Assembly (NCBI GenBank): GCA_021234155.1
Contig: JAJEKV010000289.1
Coordinates: forward strand, 124,001 to 188,000
DNA: 64,000 nt
DNA from: Isoetes taiwanensis
Lineage: Eukaryota; Streptophyta; Lycopodiopsida; Isoetales; Isoetaceae
Direction of reading: 5' to 3'
In this document: piece after piece, positions 1 to 17,387 of the stretch
Layout: each line of letters starts with the position of its first letter
Numbering within the stretch: the stretch's first letter is position 1
Made by a program: the position numbers and the translations under genes
The notes under the pieces: model-generated
Database searches by the model: none
The model's input: only the letters and a program-made list of their open reading frames with translations
What the model was told of the DNA's origin: nothing

Positions 1-579
1 CTGGTTTTACTAATATAAGGGGATGTTGATGTTTTTTTTGCTATTTTGATGCCAGGATTCTAAGTTGATATGTACTGGCACATTTGGTTGTGGCACTGCC
101 ATTGTGGAAGGTATATATGCTAGTTTTAAATGCATCTTTGAGTTGGTATTATAGTATCTTATTTTAAACTAATATGGTAAGACTGTCCGCATGGCATGGT
201 AAAATTGTCTCTATGGCATAGCTTAACATCATGTTTTCTGTAATCCTTAAAAGGGTTAGTTTCCACATGACAATTACGCTGAAAGATAAACTTATTACGT
301 GAAAGGTTAGCTCTTATACGACTGAAACAATTAAAAGATGAACTCTTTACTTCCTTTAATTCCAGATTCCACTAACTGCCAGTTAACATCAAGGGATTAG
401 TTTCTACGTGACGGTCACTAAAAAAGATAAAGCTCCTGACATCGTTCAAAGTATATTTAAATTGTTTTCATAGCACCGCGAGTTTTCTAGAATCGTAAAA
501 ATTTCTCTTTTAAGTACCTAAAAGGGTTAGTTTCTACGTGACTGTTACATTGGAAGATAACTCTTACATGGAAGGTTAG
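1..579. repeat. Degenerate tandem repeat tract flanking LINE-A
   Basis: No gene is visible. From about 250 the sequence repeats a degenerate unit containing GTTAGTTTCTACGTGAC, GAAAGATAA and a CTCTTTAC/CTTACGTG-like stretch (near 258, 395 and 529). The same unit reappears after the LINE at about 14262-14330 (GACTTTTATGTTGAAAGATAAACTC), so the LINE sits inside this older repeat tract. Because the flanks are themselves repetitive, an exact LINE target duplication cannot be called. Confidence 0.5.
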
Positions 580-1316
580 ACCGTTCACCTCGGAGCAATG
601 GGTACAGTACTTACAACAGCTGTACGACCCGCTCGGGGGCTGGACGCCAGTCCCTCCACAGATAGGCATGGGTCTGGTTATCACAGAGGGGGATGTCATC
701 ATGGGCCTGCAGCGTCTAGCTAATGGGAAGGCAGCAGATTTAGATGGCATGCAGGCATAACTTCTGAAATGGGCTGGGCCTCCACTGGTGCCTGTCCTCA
801 CTGCATTGTTCAATAAAGCATTGCGAGAAGGCTTCCCTACGCAATGGACCACTAGTAGGGTAGTGCCCATATACAAAGCATGGGACCCTCAATGCCCGGC
901 CAACTACCATACTATTATGGTCAGCTCTCTCTTTGCAAAACTGTTGGCTGGCATCCTTGAGCAGCGGCTGACAATATGGGTAGAGGAAACGGAGGTGCGA
1001 GCTCTTACACAGGCAGGCTTCCGGCCCAGACATTCCACCATTGATCATATCTTCACTCTACGCACATTGGTTGAAGATAGCAGGAATTACCGGCAGAACC
1101 TGTACTTTTGTTTCGTGGATTTTGCAAAAGCGTTCGACACAGTACCCCGCAACAAGCTATGGGACAGATTGCGGCAGCTGGGGACCCCCCTGGACTTGCA
1201 GAATGCAGTGTATAGGTTGTACGAGGCATGCTCATGCCGTATCACATCGGCAGCACAGCCAGTGATCAGTAGCATTGGAGTGCGTCAGGGTTGTCCCCTC
1301 TCCCCCACACTCTTTG
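580..1316 (+). pseudogene. LINE family A, 5'-truncated reverse transcriptase (5' part)
   Basis: Frame from about 584 reads into a non-LTR reverse transcriptase: a WVQYLQQLYD-like start, NGKAADLDGMQA followed by an in-frame TAA (about 758-760), then an open frame from 788. The RT shows AGFRPRHSTIDHI, the first catalytic region VDFAKAFDTVPRNKLW (about 1117-1164) and GVRQGCPLSPTLF ending at 1316. The endonuclease and ORF1 are missing, so the copy is 5'-truncated, as is usual for LINEs. The frame stops at a DNA transposon inserted after LF and resumes at 12771 with GLYIDQLEDW and YADD. It is a dead copy. The assignment to a LINE-type RT is firm; the clade is not determined. Confidence 0.9.
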
Positions 1317-1346
1317 AACAAAGTTTAAAATGAAACGCACTTATTT
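1317..1346 (+). repeat. Left terminal inverted repeat of 1317-12770 element
   Basis: Thirty bases starting AACAAAGTTTAAAATG and ending GCACTTATTT. They pair with 12741-12770 with one mismatch. A 19-bp palindrome, GGAATCTTTGAAAGATTCC, follows at about 1368-1386. Confidence 0.9.
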
Positions 1347-1915
1347 GCTGCAAACGCACTTCAAAAGGAATCTTTGAAAGATTCCCTAAAATTCCCTTAA
1401 AAATGCCCTTTTCTTGGTATATTTGTGACAAGTGTGACAATTTGAATATTTTAGGCACCATTTTTGGAGGGAAATTTGAACTCAGCTTTCATTCAAAATT
1501 GTTTGGTACCATTTTTTGGCCTCCTAGTTTGGTTTGAGAAATAGTAATATTTTTAAGGACAAAACAAAATAGACATTGAAAAAAAACAACAAGCGCTAAG
1601 AGTGCCCAAAAACATATTTAGTTCAAAGTTTATGAATTCACTACAAAATTATGAACAAAATTGCAAAAAATGCAACACATTTTGATATTGCCTCAATGAC
1701 GCAAATATTGTCACCTTAAAGTATGCCTCACACGCGAGTTGAAGTTGAAGATGCTTGCGCTTTGCTTTATACACTTGCTCTTATTTGCTCCTCCAGCTTG
1801 CTATAGACTTCTGTATACCGCGATGGCGACGTATGTATCCAATCTGGACTTTTTTAAACTTTGTAATTTATTTGTTCTCTGTAGTCCTTAGTTTCTTCCA
1901 AATAAATTTCAAGAT

Positions 1916-2299
1916 GGTATAAATTTATACCTCAATAGATAGTAATATGTGGACATAGTATGCTAGAGAGTTTGCACGGTATAAATTTATACCGCAAGAA
2001 GACTTGAGCGGTATAGATTTATACAACAAAAGAACTCGAGCGGTATAAATTTATACAGTAGAAGGACTCGAGCGGTATAAATTTATACCGCAAGAGGACC
2101 CAAGCGGTATAAATTTATACCGCAAGAGGACCCAAGCGGTATAAATTTATACCGCAAGAGTTTTCTCGGTATAAATTTATACCAAAGATAACATATATAT
2201 ATATATAAAATATATATTTACATATATATATCCGAAAAAAAAAGAAGTCTTGCGGTATAAATCTATACCGAGAGACTTCCTGCGGTATAAATTTATACC
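1916..2299. repeat. Array of GGTATAAATTTATACC palindromes
   Basis: Ten copies or near copies of a 16-bp perfect palindrome start at 1916, 1978, 2010, 2042, 2074, 2106, 2138, 2168, 2254 and 2284. The five from 2010 to 2138 are spaced exactly 32 bp apart, with spacers like GCAAGAGGACCCAAGC. One more copy lies near the other end of the element at 12243-12258. This looks like a regularly spaced protein-binding array. The factor is unknown. Confidence 0.9.
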
Positions 2300-2356
2300 C
2301 TTTTTTTTATATATACAAATATGTGAACGTATATATATTGAATATATATATATTAA

Positions 2357-5149
<2,793 letters not shown>

Positions 5150-5680
5150 TATGAAGCTAACCATGCAAAACATGCCAGTGTGAAAGATTCACATAGATTC
5201 TCAAGATTCTACAAAGATTTCGCAGATTTTCAAAGATTATCCCGAGATTCCTCTAGATACTATCTAGGCTCTTCTAGTTTCCATTAGATTCTATGAAGAT
5301 TCTTTAAGATTCCATAAAGATTCCCCTAGATTCTCAAGGATTTTATAAAGATTCCCTTATATACCTTTAGAATCACAAAGATTATTCCAAGATACCCATG
5401 GATTCTCTAAGATTCCATATAGATTCTTCTAGATTCTATATAGGTTTTCCCAGATTCTCCAAGATTCCATCAAGATTCCCCTAGATTCTATGTAAATTAT
5501 CCTGGATTCCCTTAGATTCTATGAAGATTCCTCTAGATTCTCCAAGATTCCATCAAGATTCCTTTAGATTCTCAAACATTTTATGAATATTCCTTTGAAT
5601 TCCTCTAGATTTGTGAAAATCCACTCAAGATTCGCATAGATTCCCCAAGATCCTACACACTCTCCTAGATTCTTTAATAT
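5150..5680. repeat. Degenerate AGATTC-rich satellite-like tract
   Basis: About 530 bp of short variants of AAGATTCC and TAGATTCT, recurring every 10-25 bp (for example AAGATTCCCCTAGATTCT). Too degenerate for a fixed period. No coding capacity. Confidence 0.75.
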
Positions 5681-8240
5681 ACGAGTTTTTTTTAACTCGT
5701 CAACATTAATATACTCCAAAATCTTATTCCTGAAATTTTCATAGAATCTCGTAGCTTGCCTGGAAGCTATGGGGTTATCTCAGTCCTACGGTGCGAGAAG
5801 GAGCAATAGGTATTGATGTTTTCTTCTTACATAATAGTTATGACAATTTTTTTCTTTTAATCATATCTTCCATTGCCTTTGAGAAGATATGAAGATATTC
5901 AATGACATAGTAATCTAGTGTGTTTACAATATTTGACTTTTAAATTTTGAGGATAGTAACTATGATGTCACATGAGAAATTTAAAATTCCCATTTTTAAA
6001 GCTTTCAATTCCAAAACCACTTGATTTTCGCGATGTCATTGGATATCAACCATAATATACACACAACGCATCGAGCATGAGTTGCAAAGATCACAATTAA
6101 AAACTAAAAATCAAATGTATGCTCTGGTCCAATCAAAAGTTCTTTATAATAGCAAGATTACGACTTTGAGAAGTTTATACTTCCTCAACAACTTGATGAT
6201 TTTTTTCTGCATCTTTTTCCATTCAAGATTATTTTTACAAAGTGAACTAAGAGTTTTTGTGTTCATCAGTTATTTGCAAGTTCATATATGACATGTGTTC
6301 CTATTGTAATTAGAGAGCGAGTTGGGCAACCCATAAAGGCATAAAGCACAATTCTAGTGACATGTTGTTTTGAACACAATCATTAGAAGTAAAAATCCAA
6401 GTCCCTTAGGACGAATGTAACCTAAGGGGGAGAGAGTTATTGTAAATGATAGCAAACTAGCTTTTCATAATCTAAGTTATGAATAATCAATTTTGGTTGC
6501 CAGCGCTATAGCCTTTCTCATATCTTCAACGTGAAGCAATTTAACAAATATTTATGAATTGATCAAAGCTTCATCATAATTCCATAACAATAAGTTTTAT
6601 TCCATAACAATAAGTTTCGATTGCATAAAGTGCACATTTAGGTGCATGTTCAAGTCCTTTAATTCCCTTTAGTCCCCCACAATTCCTCTAGATCCCCTAA
6701 GATGATTGATTAAATAAAGATCAGAGACATCGACACCCAACTAAAAAGAACAAAAGATGCACTCTGGAAGCTGCAATTCTCTCCATAATCCCATATATAA
6801 TGCGTGGATGTTAGAGGCACTCTTCGTCATCAGCGTAATTTGTCTTTTTCAATTTCATTCATAAAAGTTTCGCTTTGGTTGAAAGGTCTTGGGTAGAAGC
6901 TGCATTTATAGGAGCATTATGTAGTATCCGATTGCGCAAGATTTCCCAGTTTTATCTGTCATAGATATTACAGAAGTTCTCAGAAAGAGAAGCATTTGTT
7001 AAGAGTACAATGCCTCAACTGAGTAATAAATCGAGAGACAGAGTATGATTGTTTTAAGATATCACACCTTGATCTTTAAAGATCCAAAACAACGCAGGTA
7101 GAGGATGTGCACGGGAAGGCGCTGAGCCAGAAATGGTCAGCAATCATTAGGAAGCAATGTCAATCTTCTCTTTGCTCATTTGTTTATCATATTTTGCACT
7201 ATGTCATCCTTCCTATGCTTTTAATATTTTGCACATTTATCGATCTGATCATGAATTTCTACTTTGACAACCACATAGAAACATAAATCCCTTAGGAGAA
7301 TTGGAGGAGGCAGTGTTGCTGCTATAAAGGAAATACATAATTATCTTGTATAGACATCTCAGGATATCTGAAACCATGTAATGCCAAAATTCTGAAACCT
7401 TCCTGCCTAGTAACTTGGCTTCGTGGTTGAGTCACATTCATACACTATCAAAGCAGGCAATGGACGGCAAAGAGTTTCAACTCACAGGAGTACATCATCT
7501 GTAATAGGTACTGACCATTCTTGCTTGACAAAGAATCTTTGGAAATCTTTTGAAATAGTTGCCATCCATGGCTACAATGCTAGTCAGTGGTGCTGAGGCA
7601 AAAACCAAATGTTAGTACTATTATGTTCACCATTGCAGAATTTTATAGACGAAGTACTTACCCCATGTTCCATTTTACATGTCCACCATAAAGAGTGCGC
7701 CAAGCACTTTCAGATCAAGTCTTCCAGATCCAAGTCTGTACAGTATTCCACACTGACTGCATTAAAGGAAGCACTTTAATTGCATTTCTACAGCAATGAT
7801 AGGGCAATTGCAAATATCAGGAAGCGAAAGTGTTAATACCTGCAGTTATGGCATTCCTGCTGGTGCAGGCCGCAGCTCGCCATCCACGACTAGTGCTCAG
7901 AGCTTCGGCCTGTTTCAAATTCTATAGGCAACACCTCTATATGCAGTTAAACTGCACATATAGTCTTGTCTCAAAGCAGAAATTTGGGCTCTCAACTGCA
8001 CCGTTCGTCATCCAGAGGTCGCCTTGAGCATGTTGGGGAAAAAAACCTGCATAAACGCCAGATTCTACAGCAGCCCATTCTATAAATCCCAGCACAAACA
8101 TAAGAAATATAAAATCTGAGAAAGAAGCCTTAAAAAGGAACAATTTTCAAGCAACATTCCCTGGTAAAAATTTAAAGTCTAGCTTGGATTCTGCAAAGCC
8201 TGGAACAGTGTTTTCACAGATAGCTAAATCTTCTACACTT
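5681..8240. other. No recognisable gene
   Basis: AT-rich sequence inside the 1317 element. Open frames are short and show no family signature. Around 7380-8240 the base composition is closer to genic DNA, and TCTTGCTTGACAAAG-type stretches suggest fragments of a captured gene, but I cannot identify one. Confidence 0.4.
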
Positions 8241-9869
8241 GATTACAGGAATTATAGTCTACCCTGATGTCACGTCTTTGAAGCAATCTTCAAGTACCAA
8301 TGCAGTGCCTTTTCATTTTCCTGCAAAAACAACTCCATACATTGTTTGTCTTCCCAGCTTGGACGCACTGGGATTTTAATGAGGCAATGCATAGCTCACC
8401 TGCTGTCATGGTTGAGGACGACCAGACCCAACAAGTTTTTGGGGCTCTGTAAACCACAAGGCCCCTGCTTCAGGATTTGCGACTTCGGGGCTCTGGCTGT
8501 CGCCAATCAACCCGATCCCTCGTTTTGGGGCTGCAAAGAAGGCCCACGGGCCTTACAAATCATAGCAAGAACACCATTAGCTATGTTTGAAGATACATCA
8601 AGAAATCGATCTTTGGAGGCGGATGTGAAGCCACCGAAGCCGGCTACTTGAACCCACAAGATAAATGTCTCCGATAGCGGATAGCGGTGGTGCTTGCAAA
8701 CAAGCGAGCCACGATCATCACGGGGCGCAAGATTCAAGCACAACATGATTTTTCAATCGCCCACTAAGATAATCTTCCACGATGCTTAAATGATAGAAAG
8801 AAGAAGAGAACCGATATATTTCCTATTCAAACCCGGAAGCATCAATATGGATAGCGTAATCGAGGGTTTCATGTGCCCTGCAACCGAAACAAACTCAGAT
8901 GAGGAATCGGATTGCCCGGATTCATTCTACACGAACCTACAAAGACCGATTATGGAGCTGAACCACCGGAACATGCAGCCACAGTTTGCTCCCGCATCAT
9001 ATATAGCTACGGAATCTATTTCCAAACCCACCTTCATGCCGGAGCAAAACACTTGCCAGAAAATCGACTTCATCGGCATTATGCCGCTGAAGCAACATAA
9101 AAAGCGGAGCCAAACCTCAAAAACAACATTGTAGAGAGGAGCGCCAACGGAGATGAAAGAGCCATAGCTAGAGAAGTAGCTCGATTTCAAATCCGCAGCA
9201 GATGGGCCAAAATATTCCATAACGAGGAATGTGAGGAGGTATGTGAACCAAGGCCATGTCATCAAAGATACCCGAGGCAAATAAATGTGAAGTGCCAAAT
9301 CATCCGGCACCTTCTTGATCAAGGGTCTTTTTAATTAACGGTCTGGATCTAATGCACCATTTTGAACGGCCAAGATCGGATGGCCTACCCTTATTGCATG
9401 TTAAAGAAAAGAAACCAACGCATTGAATTTTGCCTTCAAAATTATTCTATTCTTCCCCTTTTACCCAACCGTCGAGATGTGGATGTGATGCATTTAATGC
9501 TCTTGAATACCACTTGCCAGATCATAGTTGGCATTAATAAACATAATAATTGTCATACTTTTTAAATAACGGTCTAGATTTGATGCCCTAATTTGAAGGG
9601 CATAGATGAAATGCCCCAACAATTGCACCTTCTTTGAAGTTTCTCAAAGCAAATCGATGGCTAGGATTTTTTCTTCCCCCCCTTGATCCAACGGTCTAGG
9701 GATGGGGTGCATACCACATGCATGCCCCCATGAAAATCTAATGGTTACAACTTCGCCACCTCGCAGCCTTTCCAACAAACGGCCTAGATTCATTTGAGTA
9801 TATAGACAAGGTATATGATGGGGGTACATCCAAGTAATTTTATATATATTATGATATATATATATATTT
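8241..9869. repeat. 1.6-kb tandem duplication, copy 1
   Basis: Starts GATTACAGGAATTATAGTC and is followed directly by a second copy at 9870. The minus strand has an open frame (9322-8927) with hydrophobic stretches, such as a WPWFTYLLTFLVMEY-like segment and APLYNVVFEVWLRFLCCF. It may be a fragment of a membrane protein, but I do not recognise a family. About 700 bp at the 3' end appear identical to copy 2. Differences cluster in a few spots, mostly at CG or CNG sites. Confidence 0.85.
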
Positions 9870-12740
<2,871 letters not shown>

Positions 12741-12770
12741 AAATAAGTGCGTTTCATTTTAAACCTTGTT
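12741..12770 (-). repeat. Right terminal inverted repeat of 1317-12770 element
   Basis: Reverse complement starts AACAAGGTTTAAAATG. It is followed inward by AAGAAGTGCGTTTG and GAAAGATTCC, a half copy of the left subterminal palindrome. Confidence 0.9.
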
Positions 12771-14253
12771 TTTGGCCTATACATTGATCAGTTGGAAGAT
12801 TGGCTCTCTGAACATGGAGGTGCGGGCGCACATCTCATGCATCACACAATCCGGCAACTCATATATGCTGACGATGTCAACCTCATGGCCTATACTCCAG
12901 AGGACATGCAACGTCACCTGGATGCTCTTGACACTTTTTGCCAATTCACTGGCATGCGAGTTAACTTGGCCAAAACTAGGGTGCTCCTAGTTGCATCATC
13001 CCGTCAGCCAAGGCTTCCCACATTCACTTACCAGGGGAAGGAGTAGACGTGGCTCCGACCTACAAGTACTTGGGGATTGAGTTCTCAACTACCACTCATT
13101 GGGATGCAGCTATCAGGTTGCGGGTCACGGCGGGTTGGAAAGCACTATATGCCATGCAGAACAACAACCACAAGGCGTAGGAGTTGTATGCCCGGGGCCA
13201 CCAAACCACATTTGTTTCGGGCCTTGGTTGAGCTGGTCCTTTTGTATGGGGCGAAGTGTGGGGTCCAAATGATATCCCTCAACACGGAATGACCTCAAGC
13301 AGGTGTAAGGCCTTCTTGGCGGCGAGCCCCGGGGGGTGAAGTCCACAGTTCGCGTGCAGATCCTACTCCGAGGAGATAGGCTTTCTACCCCTTCAGCGGG
13401 CAGCATTGGAACGCCATATCGTTTACTTCCAAAAGGTGGTCGCTATGGCTGATACACGCTTGCCCCACCTTGCTTTGGCCACAGCGATGGGTCCTCAACG
13501 CCTAAAATCCTGCTGGAAAGACAAGCAAGCTCGCTGGTTCTCATGCCGGGGTGTGCGTGCAAACAGATGCGCGCCCACGCCGGACAAAGAAAGATCGCGG
13601 AGGCACTTAAACTGCACTCTAGATGCTACTTTCCTTCGCAAGCCTCGGGATGCAGAGGCTCGACGCGACGCTAAGCGGGCACACTATCAACAAAGAAGTT
13701 AATCCTAGGCTCACAAGAGGCCCACACCAAGATTTTGTACACCCAGCTGCCCATGAAGAAGCGCAGACTTATCGCTGCCATTCGCATGGGTGCACATCGC
13801 CTCCGCATTGAAACAGGGCGTTGGGCTCGGGAACCACGAGAGCAAAGGCTTTGCCAGTGTTGTCAGCAGGGCGCGATTGAGGATGAATGTCATGCCCTCC
13901 AGATTTGCCCAGCATTTGCCCATATCCGAGAGCGATATGTTCGATTACTAGTGCCTGGCCAACCGTTGCATCAGTTATTGACTACGGCATCAGTGGGATT
14001 GTTGGGGTCATACCTCCAGGAGGTTATGGATGCATGGACTCATTTGTGTCCTACGGGACGGTATTGAACTGTCTTATGCAATTGTACAGTGTGCCAGCAT
14101 GCTTATTACTGCTAAGGTTTTTCCCTCGAAAACCCTTCGGGGCGGGGGTTTTTTAATCCTGTCAGTAATACACTTGCTGCCCTCTTTTTGTTTGGGTCCC
14201 ATAGGCCAATTGGTCTCCGTGGACGCTAAAAAACTATTCTATTCTATTCTATT
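12771..14253 (+). pseudogene. LINE family A, 3' part: RT YADD region, CCHC-like region and (ATTCT)n tail
   Basis: This continues the RT interrupted at 1316. GLYIDQLEDW is followed by the catalytic box LIYADDVNLMA (about 12857-12890), LAKTRVLL and YKYLGIEFS. The downstream thumb region (LVLLYGAKCG) needs frame changes near 13045, 13180-13300 and 13700. The C-terminal region reads AAIRMGAHRLRIETGRW and then a Cys/His cluster (CQCCQQGAIEDECHALQICPAF, read in two parts) at about 13845-13915, typical of plant LINE C-termini. The 3' UTR contains GGGTCCCATAGGCCAATTGG and ends in ATTCT pentamers (14234-14253) instead of poly(A). Multiple frameshifts and stops make it non-functional. Confidence 0.88.
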
Positions 14254-16979
14254 CCTATATGACTTTTATGTTGAAAGATAAACTCCTTACGTCCTTCAAT
14301 TCTAGATCCCAGTAACTGCATAACATGAAAAGCTTAGTTCCTAGATAGGCTGGTTTTGTTTTCCTCAGTTGATCTTTCAACTAGTTTTCTTTCATCTGAT
14401 CTACATGAATAATCATTAAATCAACCAGCACTTCAATATTATTGCAGATGCATAATTACTGGCAATGGTAGCAACACTTCGTATATGCATTTAGGTCATC
14501 CATGGGCTCTGCATGCTAGGGTACTTTTTGTTTATACATGGATGGACAGCTGCATCATGCCTGTAGGCTGGAACAACTGGAATAATTTCGAAAATGAAAA
14601 GACAGCTTGTTTTTATGAATGCAGGTACTGCTCCACATCTAAATGATTTGTTTACCATGTTTTAGAGTTTGTACCAGTTCACAATGGATTAATGTCCTTC
14701 TACTCAAACTAGTCTCGTATGCAGTTGTTCGGGTCCAGGGGGCAATTTAGAAAAATGTGTTCCTTGGGCCGGAAGATTGAATGAATCAGAGGTAGCAAAG
14801 TTCTGTTCAATTTGCTTTATTGATTCAGACCAAATTTGGCTGAGCTGCATTGGCAAATATCTGAATACTTCATGTATGGACGTGCTTATTTAGTGGATAT
14901 GAGTAGCCATACATACACCATAATATACTGATTTATCTGATATCTGATTTACCTGATAAGTATCTGTGTTACTGTGTAACGCTTGGAAGCATTGCCGCAG
15001 AGCAGGGGAGCTCTTGCTCTTTCTAGCATGAAGCCATCGCCATCTTGCCGGAATGGCTATTCTGACAAAATCATGCAGGGGAGAAATCTGTGGCCGAAAT
15101 TGCTCTGAGACATCCTTCTGCCGTAGCCAGTTTTCAAAGCTACCATTTCTTTAAAAATCTTTAAGGCTGCAGAAAAGGATGCAAAGCTGTCTGTTATGCT
15201 GCATGATGACGTGGCAGATTCCTGAGTAAGGAATGCTCACTATTTGTTTATTTTTCATGAAATCAGTGGTAATGTCTCAACTTAATGGTTCATAATTTAT
15301 TCATTTTGCGATTCAAATCCTCCAAGATTAGACATTTAGCACTACAGGTTGAGGACATCTATTGGTCATACCATTAAAATAAATGTCTATATGTATGTTC
15401 TCTCAATTGGCACAAAACCAGTAAGTGAGTCTCTACCAGTATTCCCCTTTAACAACTACTCATCTAAAGATAGAGAAGTCGAGAAAGAGAAATGTTCGCG
15501 GCGGCTTGGCCGCCGCAATAAATTTCTTGTAATGATAATTCAAAATAGGTTTCCAATTTCAAGCTTAAAAGTTAATGTACCCCTATTGCTTTAGTCAAAT
15601 TCAAATGTTAGCATAGACTTCAGAAGGTTCAAAACATATGGCTGCCAAGCCTATGCACACAGGCCATCTGAGCTCAACCAAAAGCTAGATAACAAAATAG
15701 AAGTTGATTATTTGGTAGGCTATGAGGAATTTAAAGGGTACAGATTATTCGTACCTCATATAAGGTAAATTTAATTGGCAGGGATATAATATTTGGTTCT
15801 CCATTCTGGACAAAATGGTGACATTGAATCGCCATGCCGGAGCCTTCATAGTGCACGAACGATAAAATACTTGGGTTCTACACGTTCGCCCTCAGGATGC
15901 TTCGCGATTTGATAAGTTCCCTCGGAGTGATCTTCAATTTTTTTGGAACTGTTAAAGCAGGGTCCTTGAACACAGAATTCAACAGTCAGATTGGGGAACC
16001 GAGCTTCGGGAGGGTGGGAATTAGTGCATGCCCTCTCGGAGGGTGCTGCCAGGAAAGGCTACCTCAGGAAATTTTTTGGTGTCTGTCACCTGGAGTCCGA
16101 ACTCTACCCCTTATGAAGCAATTGCACAAAGTCCAGCCTTGCTTGACTTTGGAAAGGGCGGCAACTCGGCGGCCCAACAACAAGTTGCCCGGACCATTCT
16201 TATGTAAATTCTTCAATCTAAACCTCATCCGAAAATTCTGAAAATTGGCCCGATGCTAGTAATGACCTAGGAAGATATCTGACAAGAAAATTAGAATTTT
16301 ATTTCATACTATGCATTAATTGTGAATTTATGAAGCAGAAAAGCAAAAAAATGCATAACCAAAATTTTATTTTATTTTTTTGAAGGACGAAAAGCAAGTT
16401 CATTAATCATAGGTAAATATTACAAGATGCACAAATCTCATCTAATTGTGCAAGCACAAGACAACGCTCTTGAAGCACGAGCCTGGAGCATTATGTACTC
16501 ACTCTAGCATAATGATAAGAATTAATTTGAGATAACTGAATCCAAATACAGTCTCTCACTTCTTCCCTGAGGGAGGAAGAGTCATAAGCCATCAACAACG
16601 AATCATGAACCAACACTGGAATTTGAAGGTAGGCTTGGCAAAAAAAACTCCAAGGAGAAGCACAACAAAACAAAATCGAGATGCCAGACCAAAGCTTCAA
16701 GCTTGTTTCATTCAACGGTGCAAAGAAAACCCCTGCTCAAGCAAGCCCTAGCCATCGCTGTTCGAGAAAAAACTGTTTCAAGAAAGCCCTGTGCATCGGC
16801 CAGGTAAAGAAATATCCTCATTCCCAAATCCTTGTTGTCTCCGCTCTTCGAACGATGCAACTTAGGATATAAACTAAGTTTTTACATTGCCCGAAGAGGC
16901 AGGGAGAAGAAAGGATGGGAAGGCTCGATGCTTTCACTCGCCAACCATTAATCTCTAATGTTCTCTATTGCCCAGGGTA
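14254..16979. other. No recognisable gene; possible retroposon tail near 16370
   Basis: AT-rich sequence with no supported coding region. On the minus strand at about 16400-16370, TTAATGAACTTGCTTTTCGTCC runs into an A-rich tail (AAAAAAATAAAATAAAA), which looks like the 3' end of an old non-LTR insertion extending back towards 16720. An open frame at 15897-16241 has no family signature and I do not call it. Confidence 0.4.
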
Positions 16980-17029
16980 GCCTCGATATGAAGCGAGTCG
17001 AGAAAGCCGAGGAGCACAGAGCATGGTGG

Positions 17030-17260
17030 AAGGGACTTTCTCGACCCGCGAGTCGAGAAAGCCCCTTCATACTGTTCTTCCCGTTTTGTCTCTGGCTTTC
17101 TCGACTCCCGAATCAAGAAAGTCCCTTCAATCTTTACTTTTCTTTACTTCTCTGGGGTTTCTCGACTCACGAGTCGAGAAAGCCCCCGATCGATCTCGAT
17201 TTCCTATGTTCCTTCGGCTTTCGCCGAACTCGAAATCGAGGATGCGGGGCTTCGAGAAAC
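17030..17260. repeat. R palindrome array, block 1 (CTCGACTCGCGAGTCGAG type)
   Basis: Three clear copies, at about 17038-17064, 17098-17122 and 17158-17184, sit about 60 bp apart in GGCTTTCTCGACTCACGAGT-like contexts. A degenerate copy follows at 17225-17260. A half copy, GCGAGTCGAGAAAGCC, lies at 16996-17011. Confidence 0.9.
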
Positions 17261-17387
17261 CCGTCGAACGAACTCGGAAATCGGGATGCGGGGCTTTTCG
17301 ACCAAGCGAAGTCGAAAGCCCCAAATTAGAGACAAGAATTTACCTTATGTAGCCGGGCACTTGCTGCTATTGTGTTCTCGACAGTGG

